From: Catenulispora rubra
GTDB taxonomy: Bacteria; Actinomycetota; Actinomycetes; Streptomycetales; Catenulisporaceae
Assembly (NCBI RefSeq): GCF_015356825.1
Contig: NZ_JAACYW010000055.1
Location: 1 to 51,109, forward strand
Direction: 5' to 3'
DNA length: 51,109 bases
The position numbers and the translations under genes were made by a program. The notes beneath the pieces are model-generated. The model ran no database searches. It was not told where the DNA came from and saw only the letters and a list, made by a program, of their open reading frames with translations. Below, piece by piece: positions 7,337 through 15,847 of this stretch. The stretch's first letter is position 1. Every line of letters begins with the position of its first letter.

Positions 7337-9032
7337 CCGAGATCCGCAGCTCCGGCCCGAGCGGCCTGCGCGCCTGGAACACCATCGCGTGCGCTGCGGC
7401 GGCGATGACGCGTGGGTCGAACCCGGGCGGCAGCCGATCGGTGACGGCTTCGAACGTCCCCTGGCCGCGCAGGGTGAGGACCACGCGGCCGGGATACACG
7501 ACGGCTCGCACGTAGGCGGCCGGGTAGTCGGCGAGGTCGATCTCTGCCTCAGAGCTGGCTTCGGCCTCGGTACCAGTCGCAGTGTCCGTCGCGGTGTCAA
7601 CATGCTGAATCAGCACCGTCGCCGCACGGACCAGCCGGGGGTTCGGGTCGAAGACGTCCGCCAACAGCCGGGCCTTGCCCGAGCCGGCGTCCGGCGACGA
7701 CCAAGGCGCGGGCCACCTGAGGACCGCCACCTCATCCGCGTCGATCTCGGCTTGGAAGTACCAGGACGTCGGTGCCGAGTCGGGCCGCGTCGGCAGGGGC
7801 ACGGCCGCCGCCTGCCGAATCCACTCCGGCGCGGGCAGATCCATCAGGCGATAGGCGACCGTCGTGATCCGATCGAGCGACCGGCCCTGGTAGTCGAACG
7901 AGCGCGCTGCCAGGGCCTCGGCCTGCTCGGCCACCGGGCCCGGAACCCGGCCGGCCGCCTCGATCAGCGCCTCGACCTGCGGCCAGACCGGCTTCTCGGC
8001 GGCGAATCCGGCCGACGTCCCGGTCAGCGCGGCCATCGGCGTGTCAGGGGCGATCTCCTCCCAGCTGAAGCAGGCCAAAGCGGTCGGCCGGCCCAGCGCC
8101 GCCGCGTAAAGCGTCACCGATCCGTGGTCGCCGATCACCGCGTCGGCGGCGACGACGGCCGCTCGCCACTCGTCATCCGGCGACAGCAGCATCAATCCGC
8201 GGTCCAGCGCGGGCCGCAGCCAACGGCGGACCTGCTGTTCGGAGTGCCAGGCCCGGACCGCCGGGTGCAGGACCAGCGCCACGCGATAGTCGTCCCACGG
8301 CAGGTCGGCGGTGAGCCGTTCGACGAGGTCGGGATGCCGCGCGAACAGCGAGGCCGGGCCCCAGGTCGAGCTCACGACGACCAGGCGTTCCGGACCGAGG
8401 CCGAAGGCGGCGCGGTACTGCGCGCGGCGGTGCCTGCTGGCCAGAAGCCGGTCCCAGCACGGGTCGCCGATGATCTCGGCACGCGGCAGCGCCGGCGGGC
8501 ACTGCTCGGCCAGCCGGCGCGCGTCGTCCGGGTGCGGCAGTCCGATCGCGGCCGGGACGACGCGGCCGTCGTGCATCAGCTGGTCCGGCGCCATGCCGAG
8601 CACCGGCGCCGAGCCGCCGGGTGTCAGACGTCTGCTGTGGCCGGCGCCGTGCGGGACCACGAAGACCGGGGCGGACAGGCGGTGCAGCGGACCGTTCGCG
8701 CTGGCGGCGAGGGCCAGGTCCCACGGCTCGTCGGCGGCGCGCTCGAAGGGGACGGCGGTCACGCCGGAGGCGGCCAGCTGGTCGGGCACCTGGGTGCCGA
8801 ACGCGGAGCCCGCGTCATAGGCGAACGTCACGCTGACCCGGCGGTCGCCGTCGAGGACCGCCAGGAGGTCCAGGACCCGGCGGGTGGCCGGCACGGTGCG
8901 GGCCACGGCCAGGACTCGCCGGTCCACGGTCAGGGTCGGACGCGGCACGGCCTCAAATGCCGGCCTCATGTCCGGTGTCCGGTGTCCGGTGTCCGGTGTC
9001 CGGTGTCCGGTGTCCGGTGTCCGAAAGATCAT
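7269..9032 (-). CDS. GT-B-fold, CDP-glycerol glycerophosphotransferase-like protein
   Basis: About 560-590 residues. The middle shows a nucleotide-sugar-type fold: VFVVPHGAGHSRR, then RLVVVSSTWGPASLFARHPDL, RVALVLHPAV and the acceptor-side ADAVIGDHGSVTLYAAALGRP, matching the CDP-glycerol glycerophosphotransferase / glycosyltransferase pattern in which the 'DHSS/DHGS' loop precedes the glycine-rich site. No membrane segment is obvious. The first possible start in frame is ATG 9032, upstream of a 7-bp repeat that would encode TPDTGHR units; ATG 8969, just inside the repeat, is the alternative. Neither has a strong ribosome site. The 3' end overlaps the STAND gene by 68 bases. Acceptor unknown. 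Confidence 0.65.
   Translation of the reverse strand: MIFRTPDTGHRTPDTGHRTPDMRPAFEAVPRPTLTVDRRVLAVARTVPATRRVLDLLAVLDGDRRVSVTFAYDAGSAFGTQVPDQLAASGVTAVPFERAADEPWDLALAASANGPLHRLSAPVFVVPHGAGHSRRLTPGGSAPVLGMAPDQLMHDGRVVPAAIGLPHPDDARRLAEQCPPALPRAEIIGDPCWDRLLASRHRRAQYRAAFGLGPERLVVVSSTWGPASLFARHPDLVERLTADLPWDDYRVALVLHPAVRAWHSEQQVRRWLRPALDRGLMLLSPDDEWRAAVVAADAVIGDHGSVTLYAAALGRPTALACFSWEEIAPDTPMAALTGTSAGFAAEKPVWPQVEALIEAAGRVPGPVAEQAEALAARSFDYQGRSLDRITTVAYRLMDLPAPEWIRQAAAVPLPTRPDSAPTSWYFQAEIDADEVAVLRWPAPWSSPDAGSGKARLLADVFDPNPRLVRAATVLIQHVDTATDTATGTEAEASSEAEIDLADYPAAYVRAVVYPGRVVLTLRGQGTFEAVTDRLPPGFDPRVIAAAAHAMVFQARRPLGPELRISVSRRTATVPVRAASSPSPCPPT
8970..9023. repeat. 7-bp tandem repeat, 7.7 perfect units, at the 5' end of the GT-B-like gene
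   Basis: Seven perfect GTCCGGT units plus five bases of an eighth. It lies between two alternative start codons (ATG 9032 and ATG 8969) of the leftward gene. Since seven is not a multiple of three, gain or loss of one unit would change the frame of translation begun at 9032. Confidence 0.9.
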
Positions 9033-9277
9033 GCATTCTACCCTAGTCGCCCGGCGGACGCAGCGCTGATCTCCTCCCGCCCCGATCCGCCCCGATCCGC
9101 TCCCGTCCCTGCGCCGCATCGGTTACGCGGACATCTTGCGCCATCAGGGTATTGGGATGCATGTTCTCGGTATGCCCGTAAGGATCCTGTCAAAGCGGGC
9201 ACTGTCAAGCAGCCGTGGATCGCGCGGAATCATCGGCGCTTCGGTGACGACCCGGCCAGGAAACAGCAGGGAGATTC

Positions 9278-12200
9278 ATGTTCCGCATGGTTCGATCAGG
9301 GCGTCGCACGCCACAGCGAGGTGGTTTCGTCGCGGTGCTGTCCGCCGCCGCGTTGGCGTGGGGCATGTCGGCGCCGGCCGCGGCCGCCGGCGCGATACCG
9401 AAGACGGCACCCACAACCGCCGGGGATTCCGCCGCCGGCACTCCGACCTTCCAGTCCGTCTGCGGCGTCCCGAAGCCGGGGACGTTCTCCTGCTTCGCGC
9501 TGCGCCGCACGGACGTCAAGCAGTCCACCCACGCGCAGGCCCTCGACGCCGCCCCGGCCGGCTACGGCCCGGCCGATCTGCGAAGCGCGTATTCCCTGCC
9601 GTCCGACGGCGGATCAGGGCAGACCATCGCCATCGTCGACGCCTACGACGACCCGACCGCCGAGGCCGATCTGGCCACCTACCGCCAGCAGTTCGGTCTG
9701 CCCGCCTGCACCAGCGCCGGCGGCTGCTTCAGCAAGGTCGACCAGACCGGCGGCACCCAGTACCCGCCGCCGAACGGCGGCTGGGCCGGGGAGATATCCC
9801 TGGACCTCGACATGGTCTCCGCGATCGCGCCGAACGCCCACATCCTGCTCGTCGAGGCCACCGACCCCAGCAGCACCAACCTCGGCGCGTCGGTGGACGA
9901 GGCGGTGGCTCTCGGCGCCAAGTTCGTGTCGAACTCCTATGGCTCGGAATACACCTCCGTCCCGGGTTCCGGTGAGGACCCGGCCGACCCGACTCAACTG
10001 GACCCCTACTACGACCACCCCGGCGTCGCCGTCATCGCGTCCTCCGGCGACTCCAGCTACGGCGTGGCGTACCCCGCGGCCTCGCCCTACGTCACATCCG
10101 TCGGCGGCACGAACCTGACCCGTGCCCCGGGCACCGCTCGCGGCTGGACGGAGTCGGCGTGGTCCGGCGCCGGATCCGGCTGCTCGCTCTACGAGCCCAA
10201 GCCCGCCTTCCAACGCGACACCGGCTGCGCGCACCGGGCGGTCGCCGACGTCTCCGCCGTCGCGGACCCGAACACCGGCGTGGCCGTCTACCAGAGCGGC
10301 GTCTGGAGCGTCTTCGGCGGCACCAGTGTGGCCGCCCCGATCATCGCCGGTGTCTACGCCGACGCGGGCACCCCGGCCGCCGGGACCAACCCCAACTCGT
10401 ATCCGTACTCTGCGGGCACGGGCCTCAACGACGTCAACATCGGCACCAACGGCGGTTGCACGGTCGCCTATCTGTGCAATGCAACGTCCGGCTACGACGG
10501 CCCGACCGGCCTGGGCTCCCCTAATGGGCTCCAGGCGTTTCGGACCGGCCCGCACGGCACGCTGACCGGCACGGTCAAGGACCGCCGCGCAGACCGGCCG
10601 ATCGTCGGAGCCGAGGTGAGCGACGGGACCGACGTGACCCACACCGACTCTCAGGGGCATTACTCGCTCGCTCTGCCTGCCGGACGCCGCGACCTCACCA
10701 TCACCGCGTACGGATACAAGACCGACAGCACGACGGCAAACGTCGAGGCGGGAACCACTGCCACGAAGAACATCGGTCTGACGCAGGTGCCCAGCGCGAC
10801 CGTCTCCGGCACGGTCACCGACGGCTCCGGCCAGGGCTGGCCGCTGTACGCGGAGGTCAGCGTCAACGGCGACCCCAATCCCGTCTGGACGGACCCGCGC
10901 ACCGGCCGCTACACGCTGACCCTGCCTCAGAACAGCGACTACACCCTCGACTTCGCGCCCGCGACGCCCGGCTATGACGCCGTCACCAAGACCGTGCACG
11001 TCGCGCGATCTGCGCAGTCGGTGAACGTGGCGGCGACCGCCGACCCGTGGCAGGCCACCGCACCTGGCTACAAACTCACGCTGACCGGATCCACCGAGAC
11101 CTTCGACTCCACCACGTCGGCGCCCGCCGGCTGGAGCGTCGTCACGGCTCCCGGCACGCCCGTCGGCTGGCAGTTCGACGACCCTGGCCAGCAGGGCAAC
11201 CAGACCGGCGGCAGCGGCGGGTTCGCCGTCGCCGACACCAACCAGAACTTCTTGAGCAGCTTCAACACCGCGCTGGTCACCCCGGTCTACGACTTCAGTC
11301 GTGACACGCGCCCGGAAATCGCGTTCGACACCATGTGGTGGGACAACCCGTACTACCAGCAGATCGACGTGCAGGCCAGTGCCGACGGCGGCGCCACCTG
11401 GAGCACCGTCTGGACTCCGGACTCTGAGATCAACGCTGGTGAGTACATCCTCACCGACACGCATATCGATGTTCCGCTTACTGCTTATGCGGGCAAGTCG
11501 TCCGTGCAACTGCGCTTCCAGTACATCACCACGCGCTACGGCAAGTACTGGGGGATCGACGACGTCTTCGTCGGCCAGCGTGACTTCACGCCTATCGCCG
11601 GCGGCGTGGTCGTCGGGACGGCGCGTGACGCCAACACCGGCCAGGGAGCGGTCGACGCTGCGGTCACTGACAAGGACGATCCGTCGGTGCGGACGCAGAC
11701 TGTCGCCAACCCGAACGACCCGTACCTGCCGGGTGGGTCCTTCTCGCTGTTTGTTCCGGGGCTCGGAAAGCATGTGCTGACCGCTGCCAAGGTCAACTAT
11801 GTCAGCGCAGCTCAGACGGTGAACGTGCGCGCGAACAGTGCTGTCGCGGCGAACTACTGGCTCAAGGCCGGGCAGTTGCAGGTGCGGCCTGGTTCGATTT
11901 CGGCTTCGGTGGAGCCGGGTGGGCATACTCGCAGGACACTGACGGTCACCAATACGGGGAGTGCGCCGGCGACGCTGTTGATCGGGCAGCAGGCCGCGGC
12001 TTCGGCTTCAGCGTCGGCTCTCGCGCCGAACGCAACTCAGGGCGCTCCGCTTCAGCGGATCCCGGGTAGCTACGCGATGGGGCATATTGCGGGAGCCCCT
12101 CAAACTCAGGTTCCTGACACTAACCACCCGGCGCCGTCGCCGCCTGACGCGTGGCAGAACACGCAGTCGTTCCCAGGCGTCGTGATGGACGACGTCGCAG

Positions 12201-13237
12201 ATGCCTACAACGGTCAGGTTTACGCAGGCTTCGGAGACGCGGGGCTGTCCTTCGGCGACGACACCAGCGGCAACCTCTACGTCCTCAACCCGACGGCCAA
12301 CACCTGGACCCAGCTCGCCTCGGCCTCTGACGGCCGCCAGGCGCCCGGGCACGGCGTCATCGGCGGCAAGCTCTACGTTTCCGGCGGCTGGACCGCTACC
12401 GGGACCGTCGATAGCAAGCTGGAGGTCTACGACTTCGCTGGCAACACCTGGACCACCGGTGCGTCGGAGCCCACGCCGTACGCCGGGGCTGGCAGCGCCG
12501 TCCTGGACGGCAAGCTCTACCTTGTCGGTGGCTGTGGGAGCACGACCTGTGGGACCACCGACGTCTCCGCCTACGACCCGGCGACCGACACCTGGAGCCA
12601 TACCGCTCCGTATCCCGAATCGATTGCCTGGACCTCCTGCGCTGCCATCAGCGACAGGCTCTACTGCGCCGGCGGCACCAACGCCAGTGGCGCGAACATC
12701 CCGCACACTTACGTCTACGACCCGGCTACCGATACCTGGTCCGCGCTGCCCGACATGCCGACTCCGTTGTGGGGCGCGGCGTATGCGGGAGCCGATGGCA
12801 TGTTGGTCGTCTCCAGCGGCGTCACTACTGGAAGCGTCCTGACCAATCAGAGCGAGGCCTTCGACCCGAATACCGATGGCTGGCGCGCGTTGCCGAACGC
12901 CACCACCGCCACTTATCGGGGCGCCGGAGCTTTGGGCTTCTACAAGCTCGGCGGCTCCTCTGCCGGCATCTTGCCCACGACGGACGTGGAGCACCTGCCG
13001 GGGTACGCGGTGGACCCGAGTGTGACCGTCCCCTGGCTGACCGAGAGTGCGACGCGCCTTACTTTGCAACCCCGCGAGCGGAGGACCATCACCGTCACCT
13101 TGGACGCGAGCGCGTCGCAGAGTACGTCGCAGAGTGCTGAGCCGGGGACCTACACGGCCGGGCTCGTCTTCGGGAGCAGTACCCCCTACGCCATCCCGTC
13201 CGTCGCGGTGACTTTGACGGTCGCGGACAAGGGTTAA
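9278..13237 (+). CDS. Secreted S53 (sedolisin-like) peptidase with carboxypeptidase-regulatory-like and kelch domains
   Basis: 1319 residues, ATG with AGGGAG upstream. Signal peptide at about 10-37 (AVLSAAALAWGMSAPAAAA). Peptidase domain about 90-430: E172 and D176 in GEISLDLDMV give the ExxxD pair, D258 in SSGDSSY is the oxyanion Asp, and S350 in GGTSVAAP is the nucleophile; DVNIGTNGG near 385 fits the calcium site. The long prodomain of classical sedolisins is reduced to about 50 residues. Then follow two carboxypeptidase-regulatory-like beta domains (about 430-590), a MAM/jelly-roll-like region (about 605-760), another regulatory-like domain, and four to five kelch-type repeats (about 960-1240, e.g. 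YVYDPATDTWSALP) with a closing beta domain. Likely an extracellular acid-tolerant protease or adhesin. Upstream about 190 bp should hold its promoter. Confidence 0.9.
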   Translation: MFRMVRSGRRTPQRGGFVAVLSAAALAWGMSAPAAAAGAIPKTAPTTAGDSAAGTPTFQSVCGVPKPGTFSCFALRRTDVKQSTHAQALDAAPAGYGPADLRSAYSLPSDGGSGQTIAIVDAYDDPTAEADLATYRQQFGLPACTSAGGCFSKVDQTGGTQYPPPNGGWAGEISLDLDMVSAIAPNAHILLVEATDPSSTNLGASVDEAVALGAKFVSNSYGSEYTSVPGSGEDPADPTQLDPYYDHPGVAVIASSGDSSYGVAYPAASPYVTSVGGTNLTRAPGTARGWTESAWSGAGSGCSLYEPKPAFQRDTGCAHRAVADVSAVADPNTGVAVYQSGVWSVFGGTSVAAPIIAGVYADAGTPAAGTNPNSYPYSAGTGLNDVNIGTNGGCTVAYLCNATSGYDGPTGLGSPNGLQAFRTGPHGTLTGTVKDRRADRPIVGAEVSDGTDVTHTDSQGHYSLALPAGRRDLTITAYGYKTDSTTANVEAGTTATKNIGLTQVPSATVSGTVTDGSGQGWPLYAEVSVNGDPNPVWTDPRTGRYTLTLPQNSDYTLDFAPATPGYDAVTKTVHVARSAQSVNVAATADPWQATAPGYKLTLTGSTETFDSTTSAPAGWSVVTAPGTPVGWQFDDPGQQGNQTGGSGGFAVADTNQNFLSSFNTALVTPVYDFSRDTRPEIAFDTMWWDNPYYQQIDVQASADGGATWSTVWTPDSEINAGEYILTDTHIDVPLTAYAGKSSVQLRFQYITTRYGKYWGIDDVFVGQRDFTPIAGGVVVGTARDANTGQGAVDAAVTDKDDPSVRTQTVANPNDPYLPGGSFSLFVPGLGKHVLTAAKVNYVSAAQTVNVRANSAVAANYWLKAGQLQVRPGSISASVEPGGHTRRTLTVTNTGSAPATLLIGQQAAASASASALAPNATQGAPLQRIPGSYAMGHIAGAPQTQVPDTNHPAPSPPDAWQNTQSFPGVVMDDVADAYNGQVYAGFGDAGLSFGDDTSGNLYVLNPTANTWTQLASASDGRQAPGHGVIGGKLYVSGGWTATGTVDSKLEVYDFAGNTWTTGASEPTPYAGAGSAVLDGKLYLVGGCGSTTCGTTDVSAYDPATDTWSHTAPYPESIAWTSCAAISDRLYCAGGTNASGANIPHTYVYDPATDTWSALPDMPTPLWGAAYAGADGMLVVSSGVTTGSVLTNQSEAFDPNTDGWRALPNATTATYRGAGALGFYKLGGSSAGILPTTDVEHLPGYAVDPSVTVPWLTESATRLTLQPRERRTITVTLDASASQSTSQSAEPGTYTAGLVFGSSTPYAIPSVAVTLTVADKG

Positions 13238-13629
13238 GGGGGCCCGGGCAAGGGTTCGACAACGTCGGCGGCGTGCCGGAGCCAGGTCAGATCAAGGACT
13301 GAGTCAGGGCTCTGGCACGTTGTCTAGACCTGTGGTGGCGATTACGTTGCCGCTCAGCGGGGCGGCCGGTCTCACCTCTCGGCCGACCGCCGATTCCCTG
13401 TCCAGGACGGAAGGCTCGTGGCGTGCCGCGAGTCCGTCGTCCCCTTGCCATGGAAAGGAGTCCGAGTGGACACGATTCGCTCGGCGTCACACATGCGGTC
13501 CGGGTGGACCGCTCGGCTTGCGGCGTTTGGTGCCGCGGTTGCGCTTCTACGTGGTACTTGACTGGGGCTACGCCGGGGGCGCCGGCTTCTTGGGCGGTTT
13601 GGGCGGATGATGGGGGGTGTTGAGCGTGT

Positions 13630-13698
13630 TGAGCGGGGTGTCCTGAGCGGGGTGTGCTGAGCGGGGTGCGCTGAGTGGGATGTGCTGAGCGGGATCTC
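13630..13698. repeat. 14-bp tandem repeat, about 5 units
   Basis: Units of the form TGAGCGGGGTGTGC follow each other with small changes in the spacer bases. The array sits in the gene-free stretch 13238-14662, about 400 bp after the S53 peptidase stop. It is not in a credible coding frame. Confidence 0.8.
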
Positions 13699-13774
13699 GC
13701 TGAATTGAGGTAAGAGGGCCAGGCCGGGCAGTTTCTGGCCTGGTCTTTGAGTGCTCCTGGGTGCGACTTGTCTG

Positions 13775-14340
13775 TGGTTTGACAGGCGTTTTTTGACGGC
13801 TTCGCGCACGGTTTGATGACCTCGCAGGGGGACGCAGTTCGGTTGAGCGAAATGCGTCGCGCTGGCGGCCGCTGGTATTCGCGTCCACGACCGCGCGCTG
13901 GTCCGAGTCTGTGTATGGTGCGTTGGCGGGTGGCGGTTTTCGCGTGCACGACCGCGCGTGAGTCCGAGTCACTGCGCACACGTCATGCGGGCGGCTGTCT
14001 GCCGCGTTTGGTGGGTGCCTTGAGGCCTCTGGCGGGCCTCCTCGACGAGGGGGCGACCCGCGCGTCGGGTTGTTTGGCGGCGGTCCGCGACTGTTCGGCT
14101 TTCTATCCGCTGTTGCCTGCGTCGCGTTGTGCGGTGGCGGTCGCTGCTTGTGGTCGCCGGGTTCTGGGTCCCTCGCCGCGTCATCGCCGTAAACGGAACC
14201 AGCCCGGTTTGGCGGAATCAAGCCGCATCGCTGCTGCTGTGGTCCAGCTCCGTCCGGCTTGACACCGCCAAACCGGGCAGGTTGGCTGCGCCCGCTGACG
14301 CGGCGAGGGACCCAGAACCAACACCCCGCATGGTCCTTCG
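13775..14340 (+). repeat. Dispersed repeat element, copy A (about 400-bp unit with a 110-bp hairpin insert)
   Basis: This segment matches, in inverse orientation, 42365-42765. Identity runs are long; for example the stretch from CTGTTCGGCTTTCTATCCGC at 14091 and the stretch GTTCTGGGTCCCTCGCCGCG at 14161 recur exactly in copy B, and the order of all blocks is kept. Within copy A a block of about 55-60 bp is itself repeated (about 13858-13912 and 13921-13974). Copy A differs from B by an insert of about 110 bp at 14201-14310. No transposase or ORF with credible protein features lies in either copy. Together with the neighbouring arrays this accounts for most of the gene-free stretch 13238-14662. 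Confidence 0.85.
14161..14318. repeat. Nested inverted repeats (long hairpin) inside copy A
   Basis: Outer arms 14161-14183 and 14296-14318 are perfect 23-base inverted repeats. Inner arms 14202-14225 and 14255-14278 match at 22 of 24 positions when inverted. The whole can fold into one long two-step hairpin of about 158 bases. Copy B has the outer left arm but lacks the inner arms, so the hairpin arose by insertion or duplication in copy A. Confidence 0.9.
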
Positions 14341-14395
14341 GACCCCCTAACAACATGGCCCGTCGCGCAGTCCCGTCGCCACTTGCAGTCGCCGG

Positions 14396-14640
14396 GGCGC
14401 CGGTTCTCGCTCGAGCCGTCGGCCTGGCCGCACTGGTCTCGTTCGCCGCGCCGCCGATGCTAGTCGTCGGCTGCCAAGGCGCTGGTTCTCCTCGATGCCG
14501 CCGGTTTGGCCGCACCGGCCTCGCTCGCCGCCCGGCCGATGCCAGCCGCCGGCCGCACCGCGCTGGTTCTCCTCGGTCCCGGCCGCCTGGCCGCGTCGGC
14601 CTGCTCGCCGCCGATGTCTGCGGCCAGCCGCCAGCTCTCT
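14396..14640. repeat. Three imperfect tandem units of about 80 bp
   Basis: Three successive blocks beginning GCGCCGGTTCTC (about 14397), GCGCTGGTTCTCCTCG (about 14481) and again GCGCTGGTTCTCCTCG (about 14562), each followed by a similar GC-rich body, fill the space between copy A and the end of the biosynthetic operon. Similarity among units is moderate. No gene is supported here. Confidence 0.6.
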
Positions 14641-14662
14641 CAGCGGCAGCCCCGAAGCCCCC

Positions 14663-15847
14663 TCACACCATCGACCGAGGCCCCGGCACCTGGCTCCGGC
14701 CTGCCACCTCCTCGATCCGGCGGCGGTCGAACAGTCGTTCGGCGAATGAGCGCTGCCAGATGAAGTGGCCGCCGTCGAAGCCTCCGTACTCGTCCAGGTA
14801 GCCGGTGTCCTCGGGGCGGAAGGCCTCCACCGCCTCGGCGGACACGACCTCTGGGTACAGCAGGCGCGTGTAGTGCAGGGAGTAGAAGGCGCTGCGCTCT
14901 ACTCCGAACTGCGCCACGCGTTCGCGCAGGTCGTTCAGGTAGTCCGGTGGGGCCTGGCGGATCAGGTGGGCCAGGTCCAGGAAGTTGCGGACCAGGAGGT
15001 CCTTGCCGCTCTCGATGTAGTAGAACAGTGTGGCGCGGAGGTGGATCTGGATCAGGGAGTCCAGCATCTGGTCCACCGGGTGCAGCATGCGGGAGGGTTC
15101 GCCGTAGAGGGTGGTCGGGAGGCTGCGGGTGAGGAAGTCCTCGGCGTCGTCCTTGATGCCCAGCATCGGTTGGAAGAGGCTGAACATCGTCGATACCAGG
15201 TATGACTCGACCACGTCCCGGTCGCCGAGGCGTGCGTAGGGCAGTGATGTGTTCGTCAGGTTCATGCGCCAGTACAGGACTGTGCGGCGGTCGAAGGGGA
15301 CGATGGAGGAGCCGTCCGCGGACAGCTCGCCCATCTGGAGTCCGAGGCCCGCGGCCAGCTTCTCCCATGTCGGGTAGTTGTCGCGGCGCATGAAGACGTC
15401 CAGGTTGGAGATGCGGCGCAGGGCCGGGTCGTGGTAGACGTGCTCGCCGAGGACGGGGCCCTTGCGGATCAGGTATTCCAGGCCTGAGTCGTTCAGGGTG
15501 CGCAGTACCAGGGCGTACTCCTTGGCCAGGATCTCGTTGCGGCGGCGGCTGCCCTCGTAGACGTCGGAGTAGATCCAGCGGTAGGGGATCAGGGGCTTGC
15601 CCTCTTCGCTGTGCGTCAGGCGGTGGCGGGTCAGCTGGCGCGCGACGATGGGGAGCACCTGGTGGCGGCTCGCCTGGTCGATGAACTCGCCCCACTCCAG
15701 GTCGGCGCGGTGCTCGGTGAGGAAGGCGCGGATGGCTGTGCGGTCCGTCGGGGTCAGCTCCGGGCGGGCCAGGGCGACGATCAGGTGGTGCTCGGGGCGC
15801 GGCCAGGGGGACGGGGCGAGTGGGCGGTCTTCGCCGATGTCGCTCAT
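14663..15847 (-). CDS. Nucleotidyltransferase-like protein (NTP_transf_5 family), first catalytic Asp replaced by Asn
   Basis: 394 residues, last gene of the leftward operon. It has the family layout K129-G-P-V-L...VYHDPALRRISNLDVFM, corresponding to the KG...Y.DP..R..DxD motif of PF14907-type nucleotidyltransferases. The first Asp of the DxD pair is Asn here (N148-L-D150), so classic two-metal chemistry may be weakened or lost; it could be a pseudo-enzyme or binding subunit. The rest is helical, with PVDQMLDSLIQIHLRAT in the second half. Its ATG overlaps the ABC transporter stop by one base (TGATG), so translation is coupled. The same cluster carries a second family member (29446-30834) with the Asp pair intact. 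Confidence 0.8.
   Translation of the reverse strand: MSDIGEDRPLAPSPWPRPEHHLIVALARPELTPTDRTAIRAFLTEHRADLEWGEFIDQASRHQVLPIVARQLTRHRLTHSEEGKPLIPYRWIYSDVYEGSRRRNEILAKEYALVLRTLNDSGLEYLIRKGPVLGEHVYHDPALRRISNLDVFMRRDNYPTWEKLAAGLGLQMGELSADGSSIVPFDRRTVLYWRMNLTNTSLPYARLGDRDVVESYLVSTMFSLFQPMLGIKDDAEDFLTRSLPTTLYGEPSRMLHPVDQMLDSLIQIHLRATLFYYIESGKDLLVRNFLDLAHLIRQAPPDYLNDLRERVAQFGVERSAFYSLHYTRLLYPEVVSAEAVEAFRPEDTGYLDEYGGFDGGHFIWQRSFAERLFDRRRIEEVAGRSQVPGPRSMV

Noticed and set aside
7074..10118. Very long rightward open frame of about 1000 codons
   Set aside because: It lies opposite the GT-B-like gene and then out of frame with the S53 peptidase. Its translation is Arg/Pro/Gln-rich without any domain, as expected of a high-GC shadow frame.
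13775..14340. Insertion sequence
   Set aside because: No transposase fragment, no terminal inverted repeats at the ends of the shared region and no target duplication could be seen.
13568..14515. Leftward open frame of 315 codons across the repeat island
   Set aside because: Composition is low-complexity and Arg/Pro/Thr-rich and the frame simply traverses the repeats. The matching frame in copy B is not preserved over its length, so coding is unlikely.
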